From: Pyropia yezoensis
Taxonomy: Eukaryota > Rhodophyta > Bangiophyceae > Bangiales > Bangiaceae
Length of the DNA stretch: 64,000 nucleotides
Direction: 5' to 3'
NCBI GenBank assembly: GCA_009829735.1
Contig: CM020619.1
Location: forward strand, 316,590 to 380,589
Shown here: positions 41,801-52,441 of the stretch, one piece after another
Position numbering within the stretch: the stretch's first letter is position 1
Layout: the number at the start of each line of letters is the position of its first letter
Notes under the pieces: generated by a model
Database searches by the model: none
What the model was told of the DNA's origin: nothing
Seen by the model: the letters and a program-made list of their open reading frames with translations, nothing else
Position numbers and translations under genes: made by a program

Positions 41801-43271
41801 TGGGGCTGCCACCCCCCGCGGCCGCCGCGTCAACGGCGTCGTTGGCGGCGGGTGCGCCGGCGGCCGCACCGTCGGCGGCCGCACCGGAGGGGGCCGCCGG
41901 CGTGGCCCCACGAACCCCCCCCGCCGCGGGGGGCGTCGCGACGCTGTCGGCGAGGCGGGTGGTCACCCACCCGGCGGGGGGGGTGCCCGCCGCCGGCGGC
42001 ACGCGGGCGCCCTCAAACGGGCGCGCCAGCCGCCGCAGCCCGGCGGCGGTGCCGGCGGCACGGGCGGCGGCGGCGGCGGCGGCCGCGGCGGCACGGCCGG
42101 CAGCGTCGGTGGCGGTGGAGGTGGTCGCGGCGGGGACGCCCGCGACCCCTGCGCCCTCCCCCTGCGCCCTCGGTGCCACGCGGCCATCCCCCGCCATCTC
42201 CCCGTCCTTGCCGTGCCGGGTAGAGGCGGCGGCCGCCGCGGGGCCCGCCGCCACCCCCCCCGCCGCCACCACCGTCTCTGCCGCCGCCGCGCCCCTCCCC
42301 GTACCGCCGGCAGCCCCCCACCAGTCTTGCACCACCTGCTGCGGCGGCCGCCCCCCCGGGAGCCCCCCCGCCGGCGACGGTGGGGGCGGAGCGGAGACCA
42401 TCATGGACCGGCGGTCGCCCGGCTCGTCCACCCACACCGGACCCCCCGACGGGCGCCGGCGGCGGCCGCTGCTGCTGCTGGTGCTGCTGCTGTTGCTGCT
42501 GCGGCGGGGGCGACCCGGTGGGGCCCCCGCCGCCGCCGCCCCCAGGGACGGGGCCTCTGGAGGCGCCGCCGCCACTTCTCGCCGCAGGGCGTACGAGTAG
42601 CCAACGGGGACCTGGTGGTAGGCGGGCACGCACACGTCCAGGGTGACCGTCCAGAAGCCACCACCACCACCACCCCCACCGCCGCCGTCGCCGTCGCCGC
42701 CTGGCAGGCCACCCCCGTCAAAGGCGGGCACCCACCGCAGCGCCACCGCCCGGGCCACGTCCCACCCCCCCAGTTCGGGCAGGGAGCCAAGCACCCCCAC
42801 CCCCGTCACCCCCGCCTCCCCCGGGGGGGGGGCGCCGCGGAGCGTCAGCGCCAGCCGCACCGTGCCGGCGGCGCCCCGGCCGGGGGGGGTCGATGACCCC
42901 GCCGCCGCCGTCGCCGCCGCCGCCGCCGCCGTGTCTGCTGCCGCAGCAGCGGTGGCGGCGGCGGTGGCGGCTGTGAGCGCGGCAGGCGTGGCGGGGGTGA
43001 GCCGCCGTGCGGGGGCGGGCGCAGACCATGGCGGCCGCCGGACCACTGGCGCCGGCACCGCCGGCGGCGACGCGGCGGCCGCCCGGTCCGCCGGTGCACC
43101 CGCCGCCGCCGGGGGCCTACCGCCCGCCCGACGAGGCGAGCGGGCGCTGGTGGTGGTGGTGGTGGTGAGGGTGGTGGGGGTGGTGGTGATGGTGGTGGTG
43201 GCAGCCGCCGACGCCGCCGCGGCGGCGGCGGCGGCGGCGGCAGCAGCCCCCCACACAAACGGGGAGCCGCC

Positions 43272-43306
<35 letters not shown>

Positions 43307-43585
43307 CGGGCGCCAGCGGCACCACCGCCGAGCACCCCGCCGCCCGGGACAGCCACACGGGGGCGGGGGTGGCCCAGCGGACCCCCCCCCCCTCCCCGAG
43401 GGACACCGCCGCCCGCTCCAGCCGCCACCCCTTGTGCGCGGCGGGCCCCCGGAGGGTGACCGCCAGGCCGGCCAGCGCGCCCACGTCGGCGGTCGTCAGC
43501 GTCGCGGTGCGGACAGAGCCCCGGTCGGGGGAGGCGGGGTGGCGGCGGCGGGGCCGCCGCCACCGGCGACCGCCGGCGGTGGCGT

Positions 43586-43628
<43 letters not shown>

Positions 43629-45096
43629 GACGGTGGATCGGCGGGGGGGGGAGGAGCAGGTGGGGTGGGGCGCCTCGTCACTGCTGCTGCTGCAGCTGCC
43701 GCCGCTGCCGCCAAACAGAGCCCCCCCCACCCCTCCCCCACCGCCGCTGCCGCTGGGCAGGTCCACCACCTCCTCGGGGGCGGTCAGCTCCAGCACCGCC
43801 CCGACGGACCGGTAGGCAGCGCCAATGAGCGCCACCTCCACGTCCGCCACCGTCCCCGCGCCGCGGTAGTCGGCGGTGTGGAAGGCGAGGCGGTAGGTCA
43901 GGGCGGGGGTGCCCGGCGGGGGGGCGGCCGCCGGCAGGGGGTGGGGCAACGACACCGCCCGGGGGAGCGGGGCGGGGAGGAGCGGCGGGCCGGGGCGGCC
44001 CCCCCACCCGCCGGGCCCGTCCCCACCGCCGCCCCCATCCCCGTCAGACCCGTCAAAGGCGGGGCCGACGGCGGGGCCGCCGACGGCACCGTCGGCGCCA
44101 AGCAAAAGGGGTGGCCCCGCCTGCGAGAGGGCACCCCCACCGCCCGGGGGCGTGCCCGTTAGCAGCGGCAGCGGCGGCGGGGGGGACTTGGCCCCACCAC
44201 CGCCACCGCCGCCACCACCGTCGGCGCCATCATCATCCCCGCGGAGGGAGGAGGGGGTGGGGGGTGTGCGTACCATGACCGTGCCCGCCAGCGGTGGCGG
44301 TGGCAATGGCAGCGGCAGCGGCCACGCGGCGCCGTCGGCGGGGGAGGGGGGGGAAGCCGGCGACGGCGGCGTGCCCCCACCGCTGCTGCTGCTGCTACCG
44401 CCACCGCCGCGCGACCGCCGCCGCGCCGCCGCCACCGCCGCCGCCGCCGCGGCCGCCGCCCCGGCGCGCGCGTGCGCGGCGCCCGGCGGGGACTTGCACC
44501 GCGTCGGCGGCGACGCCGCCGGCTCCGAGGCGGGCGTGGCGGCTACGCCCGCCGCCGCCCCCCCGCCCCCGCCGCCGCCCCCGCCGCCACACGCGCCCGG
44601 AAACAGCAGCAGCGGCAGCAGCGGCGGTGCGGCAGTGGCGGCCGCCGCGTCTGGGGGCCACCCCCCCCCCCCCCCCCCCCCCCCCCCCCACCTCCCCCCC
44701 GCCTCCCCCCCCGCCACCGCCGCCCATGGCGCGGACGTTGAGGGCGGCGGGGGTGAGGGGCCCGCCGAGCGGCCGCCGCACCGACCGGGTGGCGGTGCCA
44801 AACGCGGGCAGCGGCGGCGGCCACAGCCGCCGCCGCCGGGCTGTTGGGGCGGCGGCGACCGCGGCGGCCGCCGCCGCCGGCCCCCCCCCACCCACGACCA
44901 CCAGAGGGGGTGGTCGGCCGGCGGCGGCGGCGGCGGCAGCGGCAGCGGCGGCCGACGCGGCGGCGGCGGCGGTGGAGGCGGCGGCGGCGCCGACGGGGGA
45001 GGGGGTGGTGGTGGACAGGGGGGGGGTGTCCCCGTCGTGGGGGGGGAAGCGGCCGAGGCGCCAGCCGAGGCTCGGCCGGCTGGGGGATGGCACCAT
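35266..45096 (-). CDS. Giant kinesin with N-terminal PLAT and CBM20 domains and Ala-rich coiled coil
   Basis: Start ATG 45096; about 3,270 residues. Order: disordered N-terminus; PLAT/LH2 domain, about 43905-43360 (TYRLAFHTADYRGAGTVADV, then HKGWRLERAAVSL), split by low-complexity insertions; CBM20 starch-binding domain, about 42870-42390 (GVGVLGSLPELGGWDVARAV, VPVGYSYALRRE, VWVDEPGDR); coiled coil and neck (HFEALQDARGAVRVLCRVRP); motor, about 41340-39965, with P-loop GQTGSGKTHTM, switch I NDASSRSH and switch II DLAGSE; then about 1,000 residues of Ala-rich coiled coil with 25-aa repeats; acidic/Gly tail. The neck resembles kinesin-14, usually minus-end-directed. The N-terminal segment joins the main frame only across C29 (44661-44689), and near 36361 the protein-like sequence moves to the frame ending at TGA 35266; without that shift the frame continues to 35034. 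All motor signatures are intact. CBM20 implies starch or glucan binding in the cytosol. Confidence 0.85.
38320..38940 (-). repeat. In-frame 75-bp minisatellite in the kinesin coiled coil
   Basis: About eight copies of a 25-aa unit (EEAAAATRRAEAADAKAAA plus an Ala run), near-identical in the central copies and more diverged at the ends. Shorter 14-aa repeats (RDRTALAAATDAAD type) lie next to it (about 37840-38030). Confidence 0.85.
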
Positions 45097-47107
45097 GGGC
45101 AGGGGGGGGGGGGGGGGGGGGGGGTGGATTGGGGAGAGAGGGTGGTGGGAGGGGGAGGGGTGGGGGGGGGGGAAGGGGGAGGGGGGGGTGGTGGGGGGGG
45201 GGGGGGAGGTGGGAAAGGCCGCCAAGGTGGGGAGCAGGGGCGGAGCGGGTGCCGACCAAAGAATGACGGCACCACCGTCTGGGATGCAGCAGCCGGTGCG
45301 GTCGCGGGCGGCGGTCGTCCCCCGCCGGTACGGGGAAAGGGGGGCTCAAAAAGGTCGGCGGGGCGCCGGCGCGGGCGCGGCCCCTCTCCCCTACCCCCCC
45401 CGCTGTGACCTTGCGCCCTCGGCCCCCTCTCCCCCTCCTCCCGCAGGGCCACGCCCCCCGCCCGCTGGCGCGCTGCTGCCAGTATGTATCCCGTCGTCAC
45501 GCCCACTGCCGGGAGCCGGCCAGCGTCGGACAGAGACGTGGAGGAGGCGTGGCGGCAGAGGGGGCCGGGAGAAGCAGGCCTGGAGCGGGCGGATGGCGGT
45601 GGTGTAGGGGGACACGCTGCCGCGGCCGGGAGCCAATCTCGTCCGCAGCTCTGCCTCCCCGCACCCCTCCCCCACCGCACACGCACTCACCGCGGTGCCG
45701 ATGTCTTGGCCGGGGGAGGGAGAGGCGGCGGCGGAGGGCGCGCCCGCCCGCCAGACGCAGGCCCGCCAGCGACCGCCGCCGTCGACGACGTGGGCGCGGC
45801 TGTGGTCTCCGACGGAGTGTATCAAGGTACAGTACAGTCCAGTACAGTATGGTAGGTAGGCTATGGCATACACGTCATGTGGGGTCCCTTGCCAAGGGCC
45901 TCGGGGGAGGGGGGCGGAGGGAGGGAACGGGCTCTGTATGCCTCGCGCGTCGCGGTGGCGGTGGCCGCGCGTGGTGGGCCAATGCGGGGTGGTCGCCCGT
46001 GCAACGTAAGTGGCCGTGGGGGGGGGGGGGGCGGGGCGGGCGGCCGTCCCACCGGCCGCGGGCTGGGCCACGCACGGCCGTCCATCGGAGGCCCGCCGAT
46101 GCCACTGGGCGGTGCGGGTGGTGGCGGCCGTTGCGCGCCAACCCTTTTGAAATTCAAAGGCTAGCGAGGGGGGGCAGGGGGGCCCGTGTGACGGGTCGCA
46201 TGATGAGGGGATGGGGTTCGTCCCCTTCCCATTGGCCATCGGGTAGGTGAGGGAACTGTCAACGCTGTGTGTACTTGACCGGGGTGGGCACCCGTCGCGG
46301 TCAGCGGTCTGACCGGTCGCACAGCAGTTGCGTGACCAATGGGGATGTTGGTCGTCTATCGCGACGTGGACAGGCCTTGCGCCTGTGCAGTCTGTTGATT
46401 GCGGGATCCGCGGCACTACACAGTGGATGTGTGACACAAGCGAATGCGCCTTGGAGACAGACTTATATACATGGTTGGCAGTAGTTTTTATTGTGACCAA
46501 TCCAGTGAACTGCATTCGTGCATACAGGTATACTTGAGACAGACAGAGCTCGTTACTTGCCAGAGTCAGTTTGCGATGCGCGCGCGATTGAGCAACGTGT
46601 CACGCCCGTCAAGAGTCTCATGCACAAGCCCAACTCATTGGTCTCCGCTGTGGGCGTGCAAAGCAAAGTCCCGTTTGCAAGTCGAGATTCCGTCCCTGAC
46701 TGGCGTTAGTGGCAGTAGCAGGCACTTGCGCCGTGTTGCACCGAAGCAGCACTTTCATTCTCTCTCCCTCCTGCCCTTGCGCCAGACCCGTCGGGCCTAC
46801 TGACCGGGTGGGCCTGCTCGTGTTGTGACCGAACGCGACTCTACGGCCTGGTACGCCGTTGGAGAGTCGCCGCGGTTGCCATCGGGACGCCCTTCTTGCT
46901 GCTGCCGGCCTCCCTCCTTGGCCGCTCTTTTCTGTCGCCAGCGACCCCTCCTTTTGCTTTCTTGGGTTTCCTTTGTCTCATTCCATCCGTCCTCTCTCCG
47001 GGTTGTTGTTTTCCCTTGGCCTCTCTTCGGTTAAACCGTTCTGTTTTCCCTCGGCCTCCCTCCGCCGGGAACGCCATCGTTCCCAGCGGGTCACCCACCC
47101 CGCCGCC
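45097..47107. promoter_or_regulatory. Divergent intergenic region between kinesin and 5-phosphatase genes
   Basis: 2 kb. Contains G23 (45102-45124), GTACAGTA motifs at 45827-45849 and a TATA-like ACTTATATACATGG at about 46461-46474. No coding sequence recognised. Confidence 0.4.
45827..45849. promoter_or_regulatory. GTACAGTAC motif pair
   Basis: GTACAGTAC at 45827-45835 and AGTACAGTA at 45841-45849. Confidence 0.4.
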
Positions 47108-50100
47108 ATGTCCTACTCTGACTACACGGCGCGAGGGCGGGGCTACCACCGTGACTGGGACGATGACGGCCTTGACGATGGCGGTGGTAGCGGCGGCGGC
47201 GGCAGCGGCAGCAGCGGGCGGCGGTATGGAAGCCGCGGCGACGGGGGTGGCGGGGACGACCGCGGCAGCCGCCGGGATGGGGGGGGGTACGGGGACGACG
47301 ACGACGGCCTGGTGCGCACCCACCCGGCTCGGGTCAGCGGCAGGGACGACGGGGAGCCACAGTCCCGCTCTCGTGGGGCGAGCCGGGAGCGGCGGCCGCG
47401 GAGGGACCCCGAGCGCAGCTGGCTGTCGGATGGGGGCAACGCCCTGAGGGGGCACCTGCGACGCAGCGGCGGGCGGGAGCGCAGCCGCGGGCGGGAGCAC
47501 AGCCGCGGGCGGGAGGACAGCCGCGGGCGGGAGCGGAGCGCCGAGCGGAGGCGCAGCGTCGAGCGGGAGCGCATCGACGAGCGGGAGCGCAGCGCCGAGC
47601 GGGAGCGCCCTGCCGGACGGCGCCCCCTGTCCAGGCGACGCCACGACGACGAGCGGGAACGCGGTGGCGCTGTTCGGGAGCGCATTTCCAGGCGGCGCTC
47701 CCACTCCAGGCGGAGCATCGACGACGACGACGACTACCGGGGCGGGCGTGAGAACGTCGGGGGCAGCGGCGGCCGCCGCCGCCGCCACCGCAGCAGCAGC
47801 CTCACCAGCAGCAGCAGCGGCAGCGACAGCGGTGGTGTCGGTGGCCGCGCTGGCCGCCGCTGGTCCCCGCCGCGCCACGCCCGCGGTGGGGATGCAGACG
47901 TGTTGGACGAGGAGCCGTGGCGGCCACGGCGGGCCGCCTCGGACCCGCGGCGAGCCGACAGCGGCGGCGACAGCGGCTCCCGCCTGGATTGGTTTGCCAA
48001 CGGCACACCCAGCGTGGCGTACAACCGCAGCGTAAGCCGGGGGCTCGGCGGCGACGCGGCGGCTGCCGCCATCATTGTCCCCCCCCCCCCCGTGAACGCG
48101 GGCGGCAGCAGCGGCAGCGGCGGCGATGGCATGCCCGTCCGTGTCTTTTGTGGCACATGGAACGTGAATGGGGGTCCCCCCGCGGCGGGGGTGGACCTCC
48201 GCCCGTGGCTCACCGCCACCGGCGCGCCCGCGGGGGGTGGCAGCCGTGGCGGTGGGCGGCGCGGCACGCACGACCTGTACATGGTGGCGTTCCAAGAGGT
48301 CCAGCCCCTCTCTGGCCGCACCGCCATCACCACCGACACGGAGCGGGGGCGGCGGTGGGAGGCGGCCGTGGGCGCCGCGTTGGGTGGGGCTGACGCGGTC
48401 ACCCGCATCGCGTCGCGGCAGCTGGTGGGCATTCTCCTGGTGGTGTTTGCGTCCAACGCGCTGGCGCCGGCCGTGTCCAACGTCCTCGTCACGGATGCGG
48501 GGGTGGGGCTGATGCGGGCGGCGGGGAACAAGGGTGCCGTTGCCGCCCGCTTTGTGCTCTACGGCACCACTAGCGTGGCGGTGGTGAGCTGCCACTTGGC
48601 CGCTCACGACCACGCGACGGAGCGGCGAAACGAGGACTACCACCAGGTACTGCGGGAGGCAGTGTTTGAGGAGGGCGGGCCCCGCTACGAGAATGCCGAC
48701 TGGGGGACCCTCCGGGCGGCGGTCAACTCGGGGGTGACCAAGGCGCGGTCCAAGGTGCGCGCAGCGGGAGCGGCGTACGGGCCGTCTGGCAGCAGCGCGT
48801 TTGGTGGTGGCAGCGGGGGGGAGGACCTGTACGGCCCAGGGGTGCGGCTGGTCGAGGCAGACGCCCTGTTTTGGCTGGGCGACCTCAACTACCGCATCGA
48901 CCTACCCGCGGACGTTGTGCTTGACTGCATTGCCAAACGGGACTGGCCGACGCTTCGCGACGCGGACCAGCTGACCGCCGCCCGTGCCATGGGCGCCGTC
49001 TTTCGGGGCTTTTCCGAAGGCGTCTTGGACTTTGCGCCCACGTACAAGCACGCCACCCACAGCGATGGGTATGCACTGCACGAAGAAGGGGGGGTGAAGC
49101 GGACGCCCGCCTGGTGTGACCGCATCCTGTGGCGCGCCCATGAAGGCGGCCGGCCGGCGGGTCGGGTGGTACTTCATGCCTACCGCCGCCACGAGGTCCT
49201 GTCGTCTGACCACCGGCCTGTGTCGGCCACCTTTACGCTCACCGCCCGGCTGCCGTCGCAGCCGCGGGGGGGGGGGGGGCGGGGCGGCGGTGGGGGCAGT
49301 GGCGGCGGCAGCGGCGGCGGCGACGGCGACGGCGGCCGCGCCGTGCGAGAGCCCCGCTCCGCGCCCCCATCGATGGCGGCCGTGACGTTGTCGCCGTCAC
49401 CTGTGGTGGCGCCACACCGGTCGCGGGACCCCTCCCCGCGGGCGGCTTCGGTGACGGCGGGAGCGTACGCCGATAGCGCGTCGACGGTCTTTCCGCGGTC
49501 GCCACCGGCGGTGGCGACCGCCGCCGCCGCCGACGCGCGGGGGAGGGGGGGCAGTGGGGGGGTGGGGGGAGAGCGGAGGGACGGGGGGCGCGAACGACTG
49601 AATGGGGGGGCGGCGGCGCCCCGAAACTTTCCCCGGTCCCCCGCACCGGGGCTCGACGCGAACCTGTGGGGGGAGGACACCCCCCGTGGGACCGTCGGCC
49701 GGGGGGGCGATCCGCCGCCGCCGCGGGTGGGGGTACCGCCGCCGCGGCGGGACGACGCCCGCGGTCGCGAGGCGGACGTGTGGGTGGGGGGCGCCCCCCG
49801 GGGACCTGGTCGGGGAGGCGACCCGCCGCCGCGGCGGGACAACGTCCGCGGCCGGGAGGCGGACCTGTGGGGAGAGGACGCCCCCCGGCGGCTCAGCGGC
49901 AGTGGGGGGGGTGACCCGCTGACGCCCCCACCGAGGCGGGATGGCGTCCGCGGCCGCGAGGCGGACCTGTGGGGGGAGGACGCCCCCCGGGGGGCTGGCC
50001 GGGGAGTCGACCCGCCGCCGCGGCGGGACGACCCGCCGCCCCGGCGGGACGACGCCCGCGGCCGCGAGGCGGACCTGTGGGGGGAGGACGCCCCCCGGGG

Positions 50101-50776
50101 GCTCAGCAGCAGGGGCGGTGAGCCGCTGGCGCTCCCACCGCGGCGGGACGACGGCCGTGGCCGGGAGCGTGACGGCGGGGCCCCCCGGCCGTCCGAGCGG
50201 GGCCGGGATGACCTGGCGGTCCGGTCGGGGACGGCCGGATGGGACGAGCGCACCCGCGGGGGGCGGAGGGAGGGGCGAGACGGCCCCCGGCCGGCCGGCC
50301 GGCCAGACGCCCGCCCGTCTGGCCGGGAGGCGGCCCTGTGGCAAGACGCGGGGGCGCCGGCTGCCGCCCGCGGCGCAGGCGCTGCGGCGGCGGCGGCGGC
50401 GCCCCCCCCCGGCCTGAGCGTCCGCCCCCCCCGGCTGCACGTCGGGCGGGTGCGGTACGGCACGCCCGCGTCTGGCACCCTCTCCCTGGCCAACCGGTCG
50501 GGGGGGCCGGTGAGCGTGCGGCTCGCCGCCGCCGACGTGCCGTCGTGGCTGCGCCTCGCCCGGGACGGCGGCGGGGAGGCCATCTTTGGGGCCCCCCGGA
50601 CGCGTGCGCACGCGGCGACGCTGGTGGTTCCCGGCTTTGGCAACCTCTGCCTGGTCGCCACCGTCCTTGTCGACGCGGACGGCTGTGGGGGGGGGGTGGC
50701 CGCCGCGCTCGGCCGCGGCGACGCCCCGCTGGTCGCGTCGCTGCCGTTTCGCGCCGCGCCGGATGGTGGCGCTGGT

Positions 50777-50816
<40 letters not shown>

Positions 50817-51171
50817 GGGGCTCCCCCGCGGCGTCGTCGCCCCCCCCCCCCGTGCTGGTGGCGGTCGTTGAGGGCGACTACCCCCGCACCGCCCTGGGCG
50901 GCTCGGCGGCCGGCCTCACCGCCGACGCGTCCCCGCGGGGCGCCACGCCCGCCATCTACCCGCCAGAGGTGCGGCGGCTGTGCGACCGCCTCGTCGAGGC
51001 GTCCCGCGCGGCGCTGCCGTCCGTGTCACCCCGCGGGAGCAGGGTCGACACGAGCCCGGCGGCGGTGGCCGACACGCTGTGCCTGCCGCCGCCGCGGCCG
51101 CTCCCGTCTGCGGTGGTCACCCTCCTCGACGCGGCCGACACGGGGCGGCCCTTTCCCCCGCTCTCGCCACC

Positions 51172-51202
<31 letters not shown>

Positions 51203-51685
51203 AACGGCCGCGACTCCCGCGACTCCCGCGACGGCCGCGACTCCCGCGACGCCCGCGACGCCCGCGACGGTAGCGGCCGGGACGACCCTTTCGCGGCGGC
51301 CGCCGCCGCCGCGGGCGCCCTCTACACCCTCCTGACCTCGTTGCGGCCACCGCTGCTGCCTCCGTCAGGGAGCCCCACGCAGGGCGACGCGCCGTCGTGG
51401 GCGGCGCTCCACCTGGTGGCCGCCGCCGCCAAGCGGGTGGCGGTGGACCGGGCGCGGGCGGCGCGCCCCGGCGACGGCGACGCGGAAATGGCGGCCATCC
51501 GCGGCGCCGCCGACGCGTGGGTGGCCGCCCTGACGGGGGAGGGGGAGGCGGGCTGGGAGGGGGGGGGAGGGGGGGGCGGCGCGGCGCGCCGCCGTGCCGT
51601 GGCGGCGCTCATGGAGATCCTGCAAACGCCATCGTCGCGGCATGAGGGATCATCCTCCTCCTCCTCCCGCTCTTCACAGAGGTAG
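47108..51685 (+). CDS. OCRL/INPP5B-like inositol polyphosphate 5-phosphatase (1,525 aa)
   Basis: Intronless from ATG 47108 (context GCCGCCATGT) to TAG 51685. Residues about 115-180 are Arg/Glu/Ser repeats (ERERSAERERP). The catalytic IPPc domain spans about 345-705 and has every signature: GTWNVNG, FQEVQ, GNKGAV, SCHLAAHD, FWLGDLNYRI, RTPAWCDRIL and SSDHRPV. It should remove the 5-phosphate of PI(4,5)P2 and related lipids. About 850-1020 holds tandem repeats with ADLWGED. About 1105-1260 reads as an ASH-like beta domain (RLHVGRVRYGTPASGTLSLA, PSWLRLARDGG, LVAVVEGDY). The C-terminus (YPPEVRRLCDRLVEAS, LYTLLTSLRPPLLP) resembles a degenerate RhoGAP domain lacking a clear Arg finger. The order phosphatase-ASH-RhoGAP is that of OCRL, which acts on endosomes and Golgi. 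Activity is confident; the RhoGAP part is tentative. Confidence 0.92.
49670..50180 (+). repeat. In-frame repeats in the 5-phosphatase linker
   Basis: Five to six units of about 28-33 residues with core GREADLWGEDAPRG followed by PPPRRDD. A second, shorter array of RDG/RDS/RDA triplets lies at about 51175-51275. Confidence 0.85.
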
Positions 51686-52441
51686 GGGGGAGCATGGGCT
51701 TCCCTCTCTGGTTTTCTTGAGTGTTTGTGGTAGGTAGGTAGGTAGATAGCAGCGGAAATGTCATGGGCGCGGGAGGGTAGGAGGGGGGTCCGACTGAACG
51801 ACGATGCGGACGGTGGACGTCCTGAGGGCATGAGTGGGGGAGGGAGGGGGGCAGGGGGCCGGCCTGCTGTGCCGCTGTTCCCCCCCCCCGGCAGAGGGTG
51901 CCACCCTACCAGACAAGTTTGGGAGCGGCAGCGGCAGCGGGCCGCTGCGGCGCAGACCGCGCCTGCCGGGTCACCCCCGCCACCCCCCCGGCCGGCCGTG
52001 ACAGCGTTGGTCGAGGCGGTCACGCGCGACGCGACGGGTGCCGCTGCCGCCACCGCTGCCGTCATCGTCGCTGTCGCTGTCGCTGGCGACGCGACCGCCT
52101 GGCGGGCGGGCGCCCCCGTCTGGCTGGCCGTTGGGTGGCGGCCGGCCGTCGGGCGGCCTCTGCACCCAGGGCCGGGTCGACCAAAAAAAGGATGGGCTGA
52201 GTTTCCCCCCCCCACCCATGGGCGTATAACGCATCGCCTCCCTCCTCCAGAAGGGGGCCCTTCCCCCAGACGCGCACGTCCACGCTCCCGTCCATCCTTC
52301 TGTCACGTCCCTTCCCATCTGCCCCCTCCCGCACCCTCCCGCTTGCCCCCCCCCACCCCCCCCCCCTCCAGAAAACCACTCCCTTTCCCTCTTCGTATCC
52401 TGTCCCCCCCCACGGGGGAAGTAGCCGGGGGAGGGGGGAGA
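51686..52441. other. Convergent 3' spacer between 5-phosphatase and TAF1
   Basis: 756 bp between two convergent stop codons. Holds a (GTAG)4-like run at 51730-51750 and polypyrimidine tracts. No gene seen; presumably both 3' UTRs and polyadenylation regions. Confidence 0.5.
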
